In this document: positions 57,180 through 64,000 of the stretch, piece by piece | How the letters are laid out: each line of letters starts with the position of its first letter | Position numbering within the stretch: position 1 is the first letter of the stretch | Source: Thermoguttaceae bacterium | Lineage (GTDB): Bacteria > Planctomycetota > Planctomycetia > Pirellulales > Thermoguttaceae | Assembly: GCA_029975295.1 (NCBI GenBank) | Contig: JARKPK010000082.1 | Coordinates: forward strand, 1-64,000 | Length of the DNA stretch: 64,000 nt | Direction of reading: 5' to 3' | Program-made: the position numbers and the translations under genes | The notes under the pieces: model-generated | What the model was told of the DNA's origin: nothing | The model's database searches: none | Seen by the model: only the letters and a program-made list of their open reading frames with translations

Positions 57180-57430
57180 CACGGCCCGGTTTGGGCGAAC
57201 TGCGGGCCGTCTGCCGGCCGGGCCTGGCTCAGCGCACAAAGTCTGGGAATCTGCCAGTTTCGGCCGCCCGTCGCCGTTTTCAACGGGCCTCGACAGGGGG
57301 AGCAATGTTCAGAGAGTACGGCATCAGAGACTTCGGGCGAAAAACGATCGGCGCAACTGGCAAATCAGGTTGGTAGCGAACAATGGTCGAACCGAGTTGC
57401 CGATTGAAAGCCGAACCCGGCTGCCGGTGG

Positions 57431-57467
57431 AAAAGAGAAAGCCCGTTGACAAGGGCTGCCAACGGGC
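57431..57467 (-). terminator. Rho-independent terminator of tRNA-Val
   Basis: Perfect 8-bp arms (57460-57467 and 57441-57448) with an 11-nt loop are followed on the minus strand by TTTCTCTTTT. It begins 9 nt past the tRNA 3' end. Confidence 0.8.
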
Positions 57468-57475
57468 CTTGCGAG

Positions 57476-57549
57476 TGGGCGGCATTGGACTCGAACCAAC
57501 GACTTCCACCGTGTGAGGATGGCGCTCTAACCAACTGAGCTAGCCGCCC
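57476..57549 (-). tRNA. tRNA-Val (anticodon CAC)
   Basis: The 74-nt cloverleaf on the minus strand has acceptor stem GGGCGGC/GCCGCCC, D-arm GCTC-AGTTGGTTA-GAGC, anticodon stem CCATC/GGTGG with loop CTCACAC, and T-arm containing GGTTCGAGTCC. The discriminator is A. The CCA end is not encoded. Anticodon CAC reads GUG (valine). A promoter lies upstream and a terminator directly downstream. Confidence 0.95.
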
Positions 57550-57701
57550 GGCAAAACAGCCAAAGCAGAGTCTCCATCGCCCTGGCGAGCCTGCTGCGCC
57601 AACGTCGAAGGCGTTGCCGGAGAAGGCGAACCAAGGCCCGCCGCACCAAGCCGTAACTCGGGCAAGCTGCGTAATGGAATCTGCAAGGGCCTTATTCTCA
57701 A
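57550..57701. other. Leader between the promoter and tRNA-Val
   Basis: About 150 nt separate the promoter from the tRNA. No second tRNA or coding frame is visible. It would be removed as a 5' leader by RNase P. Confidence 0.35.
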
Positions 57702-57730
57702 AATGTTCCAGAAGAGCGATTCGATGTCAA
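57702..57730 (-). promoter_or_regulatory. Sigma70-type promoter for tRNA-Val
   Basis: On the minus strand a perfect TTGACA (57730-57725) is followed after 17 nt by AACATT (57707-57702). Transcription would start near 57694 and read through the tRNA to its terminator. Confidence 0.55.
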
Positions 57731-58338
57731 GGGGGCCGACAAGACCCCAAGTCCGTCTGTCCGTCTGAAGGCTGTTGAGGGCGGTTGAAAACGGCGGTGG
57801 CAGGCGGCCGAAAACGGGCTGCGCAGAAATGGGAATGCCCCCGGGGAAAGGCAGTTGCGTTGTTGGGCCTCGATCACAACTCCTTGAAGCTACAGTCCCA
57901 TGGCTATCGCGGCGGGTAGTGGGCCACACGCCACAACGCAACCGGCTCCCCCAGGGGCGGTTGCTCGGGCGGCAGTTGACGACCGCAACGGAGCGAGCGA
58001 CGGACGATGGCGTTGCCTGGTCCTCGGCTCGGCGAGGAAGAATCGTTCTGGGCGATTCGATCTCTTGCTGCGAGAATGGTTTACGCCGGCTGCACTTCGA
58101 TTGACCTGGCCGTTTCGGGCAACTATGCTGGGCAAAGCGCCTTTTGGGAACCGGGCAAGAGGCCCGAGAGGGTGATTTGAGAAGCAGATCGTGGCGGCGG
58201 TCGTGGTGCCGCGATTCGCGCGAGTGCTGCGGATAGCGGCTGGTGCGTTTGAAGTGCGGCCGCGGTCGATCCGATTGCACACCGTTGCTGTGCCGTTTGT
58301 GTGGGACTGCTGAGCGTCAACCGCGGGAGGTTTTGGGC
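57731..58338. other. Spacer containing repeat copy B, otherwise no gene
   Basis: The stretch holds the 99-nt structured repeat at 57852-57950. No reading frame with a ribosome-binding site and family likeness is present. The right end supplies the ribosome-binding site of the downstream oxidoreductase gene. Confidence 0.4.
57852..57950. repeat. 99-nt structured repeat, copy B
   Basis: This is the partner of 16454-16552. Terminal arms 57854-57865 and 57931-57942 pair at 11 of 12 positions. The tenth pair is T-A here and C-G in copy A, a compensatory difference. Confidence 0.6.
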
Positions 58339-59268
58339 ATGGAGTCGTCGAATCGTCGCGAGTTTTTGCACCAAGCGGCCGCGTTGCCGGCGGCGTTGGC
58401 TGCGGCCCATCGCGTTTTGGCGGCCGAGAGCGGTTCGTCATCGGAGGCCGGGGCGTCGTTGCCGCAAATCATGTTGGGCAAGTATTCGATTTCGCGGTTG
58501 ATTTGCGGCGCCAATCCGTTCAATGGGGGGTCGCACCTTTCGGTGTTCGTCAATCAGGAGATGAAGGCCTACTACACGCCCGAGCAAATCCTGAAAACCT
58601 TGCGACGTTGCCAACAGGTGGGCATCAACTGTTGGCAAGCGAGCCTGAGTCGATACGATCTGTTCCGCCGTTTCCGCGATGAGGGCGGCCAGATGCACTT
58701 CCTTTCGATCGAAGCCCGCGATCCGGGCGTGCTCAAAAAGCTGGCCGAGGGCGGCGGATGCATTGGGGTGGCGCATCACGGCGAGGTGACGGACAAGTTG
58801 TTCAAAGAGGGGAAGCTGGACGAGGTGAACGACTACCTCAAGCGGATTCGCGACTCCGGCTTCTTGGTGGGTGTTTCGACACACATGCCCAACGTGGTTG
58901 ACGCGATCGAGTCGAAAGGGTGGGATCTCGACTATTACATGACGTGCGTTTACGAACGGCATCGCAGCGAGGAGGAACTGAAGAAGCTGCTCGGCCACGT
59001 TCCGTTGCCGCCGCGCGAGGTCTATCTGATGGAAGATCCGCCGCGGATGTTCAAGGCGATGCGTCAGACGAAGCGCCCCTGCCTGGCGTTCAAGATTTTG
59101 GCGGCCGGGCGGCTTTCGGAGCGTAAGGACTTGGTCGAACGGGCGTTTCGCGAAACGTTTCAGTCGATCAAACCGAACGATGCCGCGATCATCGGCATCT
59201 ACGATCGCTACAGCGATCAACCGGGCGAGGGCGCGGCCCTGGTGCGCCGGTTCGGCAGCGCCTCGTAG
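58339..59268 (+). CDS. Tat-exported aldo/keto reductase-like protein
   Basis: The 309-residue protein has a twin-arginine-type leader (SNRREFLHQAAALPAALAAAH, within residues 4-25; the RR is followed by EFL). The mature part looks like a TIM barrel: KYSISRLICGANPFNGGSH near 47 resembles the opening of aldo/keto reductases, followed by TLRRCQQVGINCWQAS and LSIEARDPGVLKKLAEGGG. The classical AKR catalytic tetrad cannot be placed with confidence. GGGAGG lies upstream of the ATG at 58339. The family is common in planctomycetes without a known substrate. It is apparently monocistronic. Confidence 0.75.
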   Translation: MESSNRREFLHQAAALPAALAAAHRVLAAESGSSSEAGASLPQIMLGKYSISRLICGANPFNGGSHLSVFVNQEMKAYYTPEQILKTLRRCQQVGINCWQASLSRYDLFRRFRDEGGQMHFLSIEARDPGVLKKLAEGGGCIGVAHHGEVTDKLFKEGKLDEVNDYLKRIRDSGFLVGVSTHMPNVVDAIESKGWDLDYYMTCVYERHRSEEELKKLLGHVPLPPREVYLMEDPPRMFKAMRQTKRPCLAFKILAAGRLSERKDLVERAFRETFQSIKPNDAAIIGIYDRYSDQPGEGAALVRRFGSAS

Positions 59269-59388
59269 GCGGCAGGCGCGAAGACGCTGTGACTTCCGTG
59301 GCGACAGTTTGCGTTTGGGCGCGGGCGATCGAACCACCCGGCGGTTCGTCGCCCGACTAGCTCTGAACGGCCTCTGGCCCATTCCACG

Positions 59389-60219
59389 TTATCGGTGCGC
59401 CTCGGGCGGCGCCTGCCCGCTTTCGCGTTGCCGCAGGGCTTCGTAGAAGAGTACGGCCGCAGCGGCCGAGATGTTCAAGCTGTCGGCTGTGCCGCGCATC
59501 GGCAGGCGCACGGCGGTGATGTCGGCCGCACGCCACAGCGGCGAAAGCCCCTCGGCCTCGCTGCCGAGCACGAGGGCCGTCGGGCGGCGGTAGTCGATCT
59601 GCGTGTAGTCGGCGGCGCCGTCCACCCGCGCGGCGACGATGTGCAGCCCCTGCCGCCGCGCCCACGCCAAGGCGTCGTCCGGTGCGGCCTCGGCCGCCGG
59701 CAGCGAGAACACCGTGCCCAAGCTGGCGCGAATCGCGTTGGGGTTGAACAGGTCGGGGTTCCGAGCGGCGACGACGACGGCCGACAGGCCCGCCCCGTCG
59801 GCGCTGCGGAACACCGCCCCGACGTTGCCCGGCTTCTCCACGTCTTCGAGGATCGCCACAAGCGGATCGGGCGGAAGGGTCAGGGCTTCCAGCGGGCGCG
59901 GCGGTCGCTCGGCCGTGGCCGCTACGCCTTCGTCGCGCTGCCCGAAGGCGACCTTCGAGAACACCTCGTCGGGCAACTCGAACAACGCCGCCCCGCTGCC
60001 GACGATCGTCGGCCATTCGGGCGATGCCTCCAGTCGGCCTCGCCTCTGTTCGCAAAGAAACACCTCGGTCAACCGCACGCCGGCAGCAGCCGCCCGAGCG
60101 ATTTCGCGCAGCCCGTCGATGATGATCCGCCCTTGTTTGCGGCGATGCCGCGCGTCGCGCAGTCGAGCAGCCTGTTTGATCCGCGGATTCTGCGCACTGG
60201 TGATGCGGGCTACCGACAT
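59389..60219 (-). CDS. TrmH/SpoU family RNA 2'-O-methyltransferase
   Basis: The 276-residue SPOUT-class enzyme uses S-adenosylmethionine to methylate ribose in tRNA or rRNA. The N-terminal substrate-binding domain (about 1-95, with ITSAQNPRIKQAARLRDARH) is of the RlmB type. Motif 1 is ILEDVEKPGNVGAVFRSADG near 105-124, motif 2 ALVLGSEAEGLSP near 216 and motif 3 SLNISAAAAVLFYEALRQ near 246. AGGAG lies 8 nt upstream of the ATG. It follows the class I methyltransferase gene by 11 bp on the same strand, so the two are cotranscribed. The exact target nucleotide is unknown. Confidence 0.9.
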   Translation of the reverse strand: MSVARITSAQNPRIKQAARLRDARHRRKQGRIIIDGLREIARAAAAGVRLTEVFLCEQRRGRLEASPEWPTIVGSGAALFELPDEVFSKVAFGQRDEGVAATAERPPRPLEALTLPPDPLVAILEDVEKPGNVGAVFRSADGAGLSAVVVAARNPDLFNPNAIRASLGTVFSLPAAEAAPDDALAWARRQGLHIVAARVDGAADYTQIDYRRPTALVLGSEAEGLSPLWRAADITAVRLPMRGTADSLNISAAAAVLFYEALRQRESGQAPPEAHR

Positions 60220-60230
60220 TCGGGCGACTC

Positions 60231-61346
60231 CTACGGGCGCAAGGCCGACTTGGGAGGCTGGGGTGCGTTCACACTATACGTGCTCGAAGAAGCGACGGGA
60301 CCATCGAACGCCGACGCCCGCCACGCGGCCATCGCTCCGCAGGGCAGGCGTCGGCCGTCGGCCGCACTCAACCAAAGCGGTTCGGCCTGTACTCGGCCCG
60401 GTGGGCCGTTGGCCGCAGCGGCGGAAAGCATCTCGGCCAGCCGCGCCGGACCGTAGCCGGGCGTGTGGCAGGTGAGCACGATCAGGCGTCGGCCCGCGGC
60501 GGTCAGCTCGGCGCATAGGTCGAGCAGCCGCGGCAAGTGCTTCGCAAGCCGCCAAACTTCGCCGCGCGGGCCGTGGCCGTAGCTGGGCGGGTCGAGAATC
60601 ACGGCCTCGTACTCCGCGCCGCGGCGCAGCTCTCGCTTGACGAACTTCAATGCGTCTTCGGCGATCCAACGGATCGAGGCGGCGTGCAGGCCGGAAAGCT
60701 CGGCGTTGGTTCGGGCATGGGCGAGCATGTTCTTGGCGGCATCGACATGAACGACCTCGGCCCCACAACGGGCGGCCGCCAACGTGCCCGCCCCCGTATA
60801 GGCGAACAAGTGCAGCACCCGCAATCGCGTGGGCGCCGCAACGGCCTCGTGCGGCACGGAGCTTTCCGCCGCTGCCAGGGCAATGGGCGGGGCGGACGCA
60901 TTCGGCGTTGCCGACGCATCGGGCACGGCAGATGTGTTCTCGCCGGCCGGCGCGCTACGCGGCACAAGGGCGCTTGTGGATACAGCGGGCTGAGCCCCGG
61001 CGGAGGCGAGCCACTCGGGCAGGCGCCACCACCAGCGGGCGTGTTCGGGGAAAAGGCCCACTTGGCCGAACGGCGTGCAGCGCAGCGCCAGTCGCAGCGG
61101 GCCGACCGCCATCGTCCACGGCTCGGGCAGCGCGGCGGCGAAAGTCCACCGGCCGTGTTGCGCGCCGGGCTCGCGATCGAAGCGGGCTATCGCTTCGCGC
61201 CATTGCGGCAGAGCGCGCCGCGCAACGCCCTCGGCTGTCGGGCAGGGCCGATCGACGATCACCCCGGCGAACCGTTCCAGCCGCCGACCGTCGCCGAAGT
61301 CGATCAATTCGTAATCGGCCGGTTCGAAGGCTTCCGCGTCGCTCAT
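60231..61346 (-). CDS. Class I SAM-dependent methyltransferase, RlmI-like
   Basis: The 371-residue enzyme resembles 23S rRNA (cytosine-C5) methyltransferases of the RlmI/RlmK type. SAM motif I is LHLFAYTGAGTLAAARCGAEV near residues 182-202, with VVHVDAAKNMLAHARTNAELS following. The catalytic motif IV reads ILDPPSYGHGPRGEVWRL near 247. An Ala/Pro/Ser-rich insert (about 115-175) interrupts the N-terminal part, which lacks an obvious PUA domain. It lies between the SEC-C protein gene (21 bp) and the TrmH gene (11 bp), so all three likely form one operon devoted to RNA modification or ribosome function. Confidence 0.8.
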   Translation of the reverse strand: MSDAEAFEPADYELIDFGDGRRLERFAGVIVDRPCPTAEGVARRALPQWREAIARFDREPGAQHGRWTFAAALPEPWTMAVGPLRLALRCTPFGQVGLFPEHARWWWRLPEWLASAGAQPAVSTSALVPRSAPAGENTSAVPDASATPNASAPPIALAAAESSVPHEAVAAPTRLRVLHLFAYTGAGTLAAARCGAEVVHVDAAKNMLAHARTNAELSGLHAASIRWIAEDALKFVKRELRRGAEYEAVILDPPSYGHGPRGEVWRLAKHLPRLLDLCAELTAAGRRLIVLTCHTPGYGPARLAEMLSAAAANGPPGRVQAEPLWLSAADGRRLPCGAMAAWRASAFDGPVASSSTYSVNAPQPPKSALRP

Positions 61347-61367
61347 GGCCGACCCGCCCCGCCGATG

Positions 61368-63539
61368 CTAATCGGGCACCCACAGCTTGCCGCCGCCGCT
61401 GCCTCCGCCGGCGGCCGGCGCGGCCGAATCGGGCGTCCACAGCCCAGGCGGCTCTTGGCTTGCCAACGATTCGGCCATCGGGCCGGCCTGCTGGAACATT
61501 TCCGGCGGCACCAACCCCAGGCTGAACGCCATTCGCAGTAACGCCTCTTGCTGGTTGGGATCGCTCCGATTTGACTCAAACTGCTCTTGGAGCATTTCTG
61601 CCGCGCGCTTGGTGTTGCCGCGGCGCAGATGCCAACGCGCCTCCAACAGCGACCAACCCCACGGAGGATTTTCCGCTTTGTCATTCGCGCTGAGCCCGCG
61701 GGCCAACTCGATCCACTCGGCCGCATCGTCGCGATCGTCCAATTGGAGGATGAAGGTATAGCTTACGAACTCCAGCATGTCTTGTGCGCGCACCAATTCC
61801 CCCCGCGATTCGCGCTGCAAGAACGCCGGCGCCAGATGGCCGAACGCCGGTTTGTCTTGATGGACGTCGGCCAAGACCAGCAACCGGATCAATTCGTTTT
61901 CCGAGAGCGCATCGGCATCGGTGTAGCGGCTCAGCAACGCCGGGAATCGCTTCGAGTTCGAGCGGCCGTCCTCCATCGGAGTCAACACTCCCAGTTCGCT
62001 CCGCAGTTCGGCGAACAAGGGCGCGAATCGCTGCGTCGGAAGGAGCCGTTCTTCCAGATCGATCAACGCCAACAGCCTCATCCTGAGCGAGGGATCAGCG
62101 GCCGCCTCGAAAAACGTCCGCCCGCCCAGGCAATCAACCTGATGGTTCGGCCAACGCCGCAGCACGACCTCGCGGGCATGCGCCAGTGTGAGTTCCCGGC
62201 GACGCGAAAACGAAAGGCCCTTGGGCCATCGGAACGTCGGCACAAGCTGTGTGCTCAACCAGGAGTGTTCGTCGCCGTCTGCTTCGACGGACATCTCGGT
62301 GATCAGATTGCCGCAAATCTGTTCAACCAAGGCCACATAGGGCTCGATGTCTTCGCCAACGGACGAAAACGTCAACGTCGCGTCGCGATCGGTCTGTTTG
62401 CCGAAGAGAAGCAAATGGCCGAGGGAGAAGGGCGCCTGCTCCGCCGAAGTCAACTCCGCGTCCTCCGGCAACGGCCCGGCCTGAAAGAGCTGGGCCGCAA
62501 CGCGCGGGCGAACTTCCGCTGAATAACGGGCGAAAGTCGATTCGTCCACCAATGCACACCGCGCGTCGGAGATAATCGCTTCCTGCACGCGGTCGACGTC
62601 CAAAACCTTCCATTTCCGCCGGTGTAAAGGAACCCATCCGAGGTCGCGGCGCGGGCCGATGCTCAAAAGCAGAAGCTCGGCCTCAAAAACGTCGGCCGAC
62701 GAGGGCCATTTCTCGATATAGGCCCGCAGCGCCGCGCGGGCTTCCTCGGTCTTTCCCAGCAACAGGCGGGCTTCGGCCAACAGCCGCCAGGCCGCCACCG
62801 GGGCGTCGCTGCGGCCGGTCAGTTCCGTCAACTCGCGCTCGGCTCGCCGCCAATCAAAATTGAAGATCTTCAACCAGGCTTCGCTCAGCGCCGGCGACTG
62901 CTCCACCTCGGGCCATGAGCCGAAGTTCTCGAACCACCTCAACACCAGGGGGATCGACTCGTCCGACTGCAAATCGTTGTACAGGCGCGCAACCCATTCC
63001 GGCGGGTTTCCGCTGGTGGCGAGCACTGTCAAGATGAACACCGCCGGCCGAAACCATTCGTGATCGATCATCGTCTGGGCCAACATCAACGTCAGCGCCA
63101 ACCACTCTCCCGGCGGTTCATCGCACGCCTCGCGCGCGCTCGACCATCGATCCAGCGCCGCGCGGAGGTGTTCCTCGGACGAATCGGCCTCAGCTTGCCC
63201 CGGCTGATTCCCGGCGTCGAGCAGCCTGATCCCCTGCCATGTGATCGCCCGCGCGTTCTCGGGAAACAACGCGGCGAATCGGTCGGCCTCGTCGTGCCAC
63301 TGATCGCGATCCAATTTCCGCAACGTTGTGATCCGTTCGGCCAACAGGGCGGGATGGTCGGGCTTGCCCTGCCGCGTCCGTTGATCGATCACTCGGTTGA
63401 GATACTCCAGAGCACCGACGGTTTGATCGGCCTCCAATAAACGTCGAATCTTCTCCCAGTCTGCGGCCAAGTCGGGGCAACAGAACTTCATTTTCTTGCC
63501 GCTGCCGCAGAAGCAGGGTTCGTAAAGCATTTGGTTCAT
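61368..63539 (-). CDS. SEC-C motif protein with long helical repeat region
   Basis: The 723-residue cytoplasmic protein has its zinc-binding SEC-C motif at the extreme N-terminus (PCFCGSGKKMKFCC, residues 7-20) rather than at the C-terminus as in SecA. The remaining 700 residues are helical and look like degenerate tetratricopeptide repeats (for example LEYLNRVIDQRTRQGKP, AWRLLAEARLLLGKTEEARAALRAYIEKWP as a region, and WSLLEARWHLRRGNTKRAAEML). A Gly-rich C-terminus ends KLWVPD. AGGAAAG precedes the ATG at 63539. It heads the operon with two RNA methyltransferase genes. Function unknown; SEC-C motifs bind ribosomes or SecB in other proteins. Confidence 0.75.
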   Translation of the reverse strand: MNQMLYEPCFCGSGKKMKFCCPDLAADWEKIRRLLEADQTVGALEYLNRVIDQRTRQGKPDHPALLAERITTLRKLDRDQWHDEADRFAALFPENARAITWQGIRLLDAGNQPGQAEADSSEEHLRAALDRWSSAREACDEPPGEWLALTLMLAQTMIDHEWFRPAVFILTVLATSGNPPEWVARLYNDLQSDESIPLVLRWFENFGSWPEVEQSPALSEAWLKIFNFDWRRAERELTELTGRSDAPVAAWRLLAEARLLLGKTEEARAALRAYIEKWPSSADVFEAELLLLSIGPRRDLGWVPLHRRKWKVLDVDRVQEAIISDARCALVDESTFARYSAEVRPRVAAQLFQAGPLPEDAELTSAEQAPFSLGHLLLFGKQTDRDATLTFSSVGEDIEPYVALVEQICGNLITEMSVEADGDEHSWLSTQLVPTFRWPKGLSFSRRRELTLAHAREVVLRRWPNHQVDCLGGRTFFEAAADPSLRMRLLALIDLEERLLPTQRFAPLFAELRSELGVLTPMEDGRSNSKRFPALLSRYTDADALSENELIRLLVLADVHQDKPAFGHLAPAFLQRESRGELVRAQDMLEFVSYTFILQLDDRDDAAEWIELARGLSANDKAENPPWGWSLLEARWHLRRGNTKRAAEMLQEQFESNRSDPNQQEALLRMAFSLGLVPPEMFQQAGPMAESLASQEPPGLWTPDSAAPAAGGGSGGGKLWVPD

Positions 63540-64000
63540 TCGCGTCTTTCCTTTCGGGTCGCCGTCGGACGAATCCCCGCCCAACGTCAGACCGCTGTTC
63601 GTTCGACAACGCCCATCCCGCCCTACTCAGACGGCCCCCCTCTGGAGAGCCGTTCTTTGCGGGCGTCTGCCACCCGAGTGGGCTCGGTTGGCGGACGGCG
63701 CTGTGGGTTCCTGTCCCGAGATTGGGAGCCTTGAGTCTAAATAAAACTGAGAGAAAGCGAAAGCGGCGCAAAGGTTATTGATCTTCAGAAAACGGCGAGG
63801 CAACGGGGCTCGTCTCCTGACTATTCAAGATTGATCGTTATGGGTGGCCCAACGGCACGGCCAATAATCAACCAGCCGCGGTTGCGAAAAATGCGGGCTT
63901 CGCGCGGCATCGGGCGATTCGCGGTGTTCGAGCCCGGCGGCGGAGTTTTTGGGCACTGAACTCGAACGAAAACGCCGCCTGAGTGAGTTGGTATTGGGCT
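63540..64000. other. Right-end spacer, AT-rich promoter-like region
   Basis: No gene is supported in the last 460 bp. The stretch 63730-63840 is AT-rich by local standards and probably holds the promoter of the SEC-C operon on the minus strand, but no well-spaced boxes could be assigned. Confidence 0.3.

Noticed and set aside
56529-57283. Minus-strand frames across the repeat cluster
   Set aside because: Their translations simply reflect the direct repeats (recurrent GATAGLSRRA-type peptides) and have no start signals.
56630-57430. CRISPR array
   Set aside because: The repeats are few, of different lengths and hairpin-centred, with no regular spacers and no cas genes nearby.
57476-57549. 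Integration site at tRNA-Val
   Set aside because: No integrase gene and no repeated tRNA 3' end were found in the flanking sequence.

Overview
The window is high-GC bacterial chromosome that looks planctomycetal (Planctomycetota, most likely Pirellulales-like). The pointers are a J-like domain protein with a Ser/Thr-rich linker, Tat-exported Gfo/Idh/MocA oxidoreductases, a PEP-CTERM protein, a PknB-type kinase with DLG in place of DFG, a short DnaA that lacks domain I, and a Tad pilus locus whose secretin ends in a Cys/Pro-rich tail. No phage, insertion sequence, CRISPR array or integrase is visible. Genes sit on both strands in short operons separated by many 300-1000 bp spacers.

Layout. 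0-4.7 kb: the end of a conserved protein, a J-like membrane protein and a solitary beta-class DNA methyltransferase. 4.9-10.3 kb: the ribosomal protein operon rplM-rpsI between two S41 C-terminal processing proteases. 10.4-24 kb: secreted hydrolases, an archease-RtcB RNA ligase pair, a PEBP-family lipoprotein, an ABC-2 permease, trxA and an FHA protein, a Gfo/Idh oxidoreductase and a PEP-CTERM protein. 24.5-26.8 kb: two LPS-core glycosyltransferases.

26.9-39.1 kb, minus strand: a Tad (Flp) pilus locus read as flp2, flp1, cpaA/tadV, tadE, cpaB, secretin, cpaE, cpaF, tadB, tadC. It encodes two pilin paralogues, the prepilin peptidase, outer-membrane channel, localisation factor, ATPase and inner-membrane platform. 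Each flp gene is followed by its own terminator-like hairpin, so pilin mRNA can be made separately from the machinery.

39.4-47.3 kb: a YfhO-like membrane protein coupled to a polyprenyl-phosphate-type GT2, another polytopic membrane protein, an MFS transporter and a HEAT-repeat protein. 47.8-49.3 kb: a Ser/Thr kinase. 49.4-55.0 kb, minus strand: the replication cluster dnaA-dnaN-dciA-gyrB, so the chromosome origin may lie nearby, although no convincing DnaA-box cluster was seen. 55.5-64 kb: rlmN, a patch of palindromic repeats, tRNA-Val(CAC) with promoter and terminator, a Tat-exported aldo/keto-reductase-like protein, and an operon of a SEC-C protein with two predicted RNA methyltransferases.

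The most unusual material is non-coding. A cluster of 9-bp-stem/5-nt-loop hairpins lies at 56.8-57.2 kb, with two kinds of direct repeat. A 99-nt element occurs at both 16.45 kb and 57.85 kb and is closed by a terminal stem that shows a compensatory change between copies. Both look like dispersed structured repeats rather than genes.
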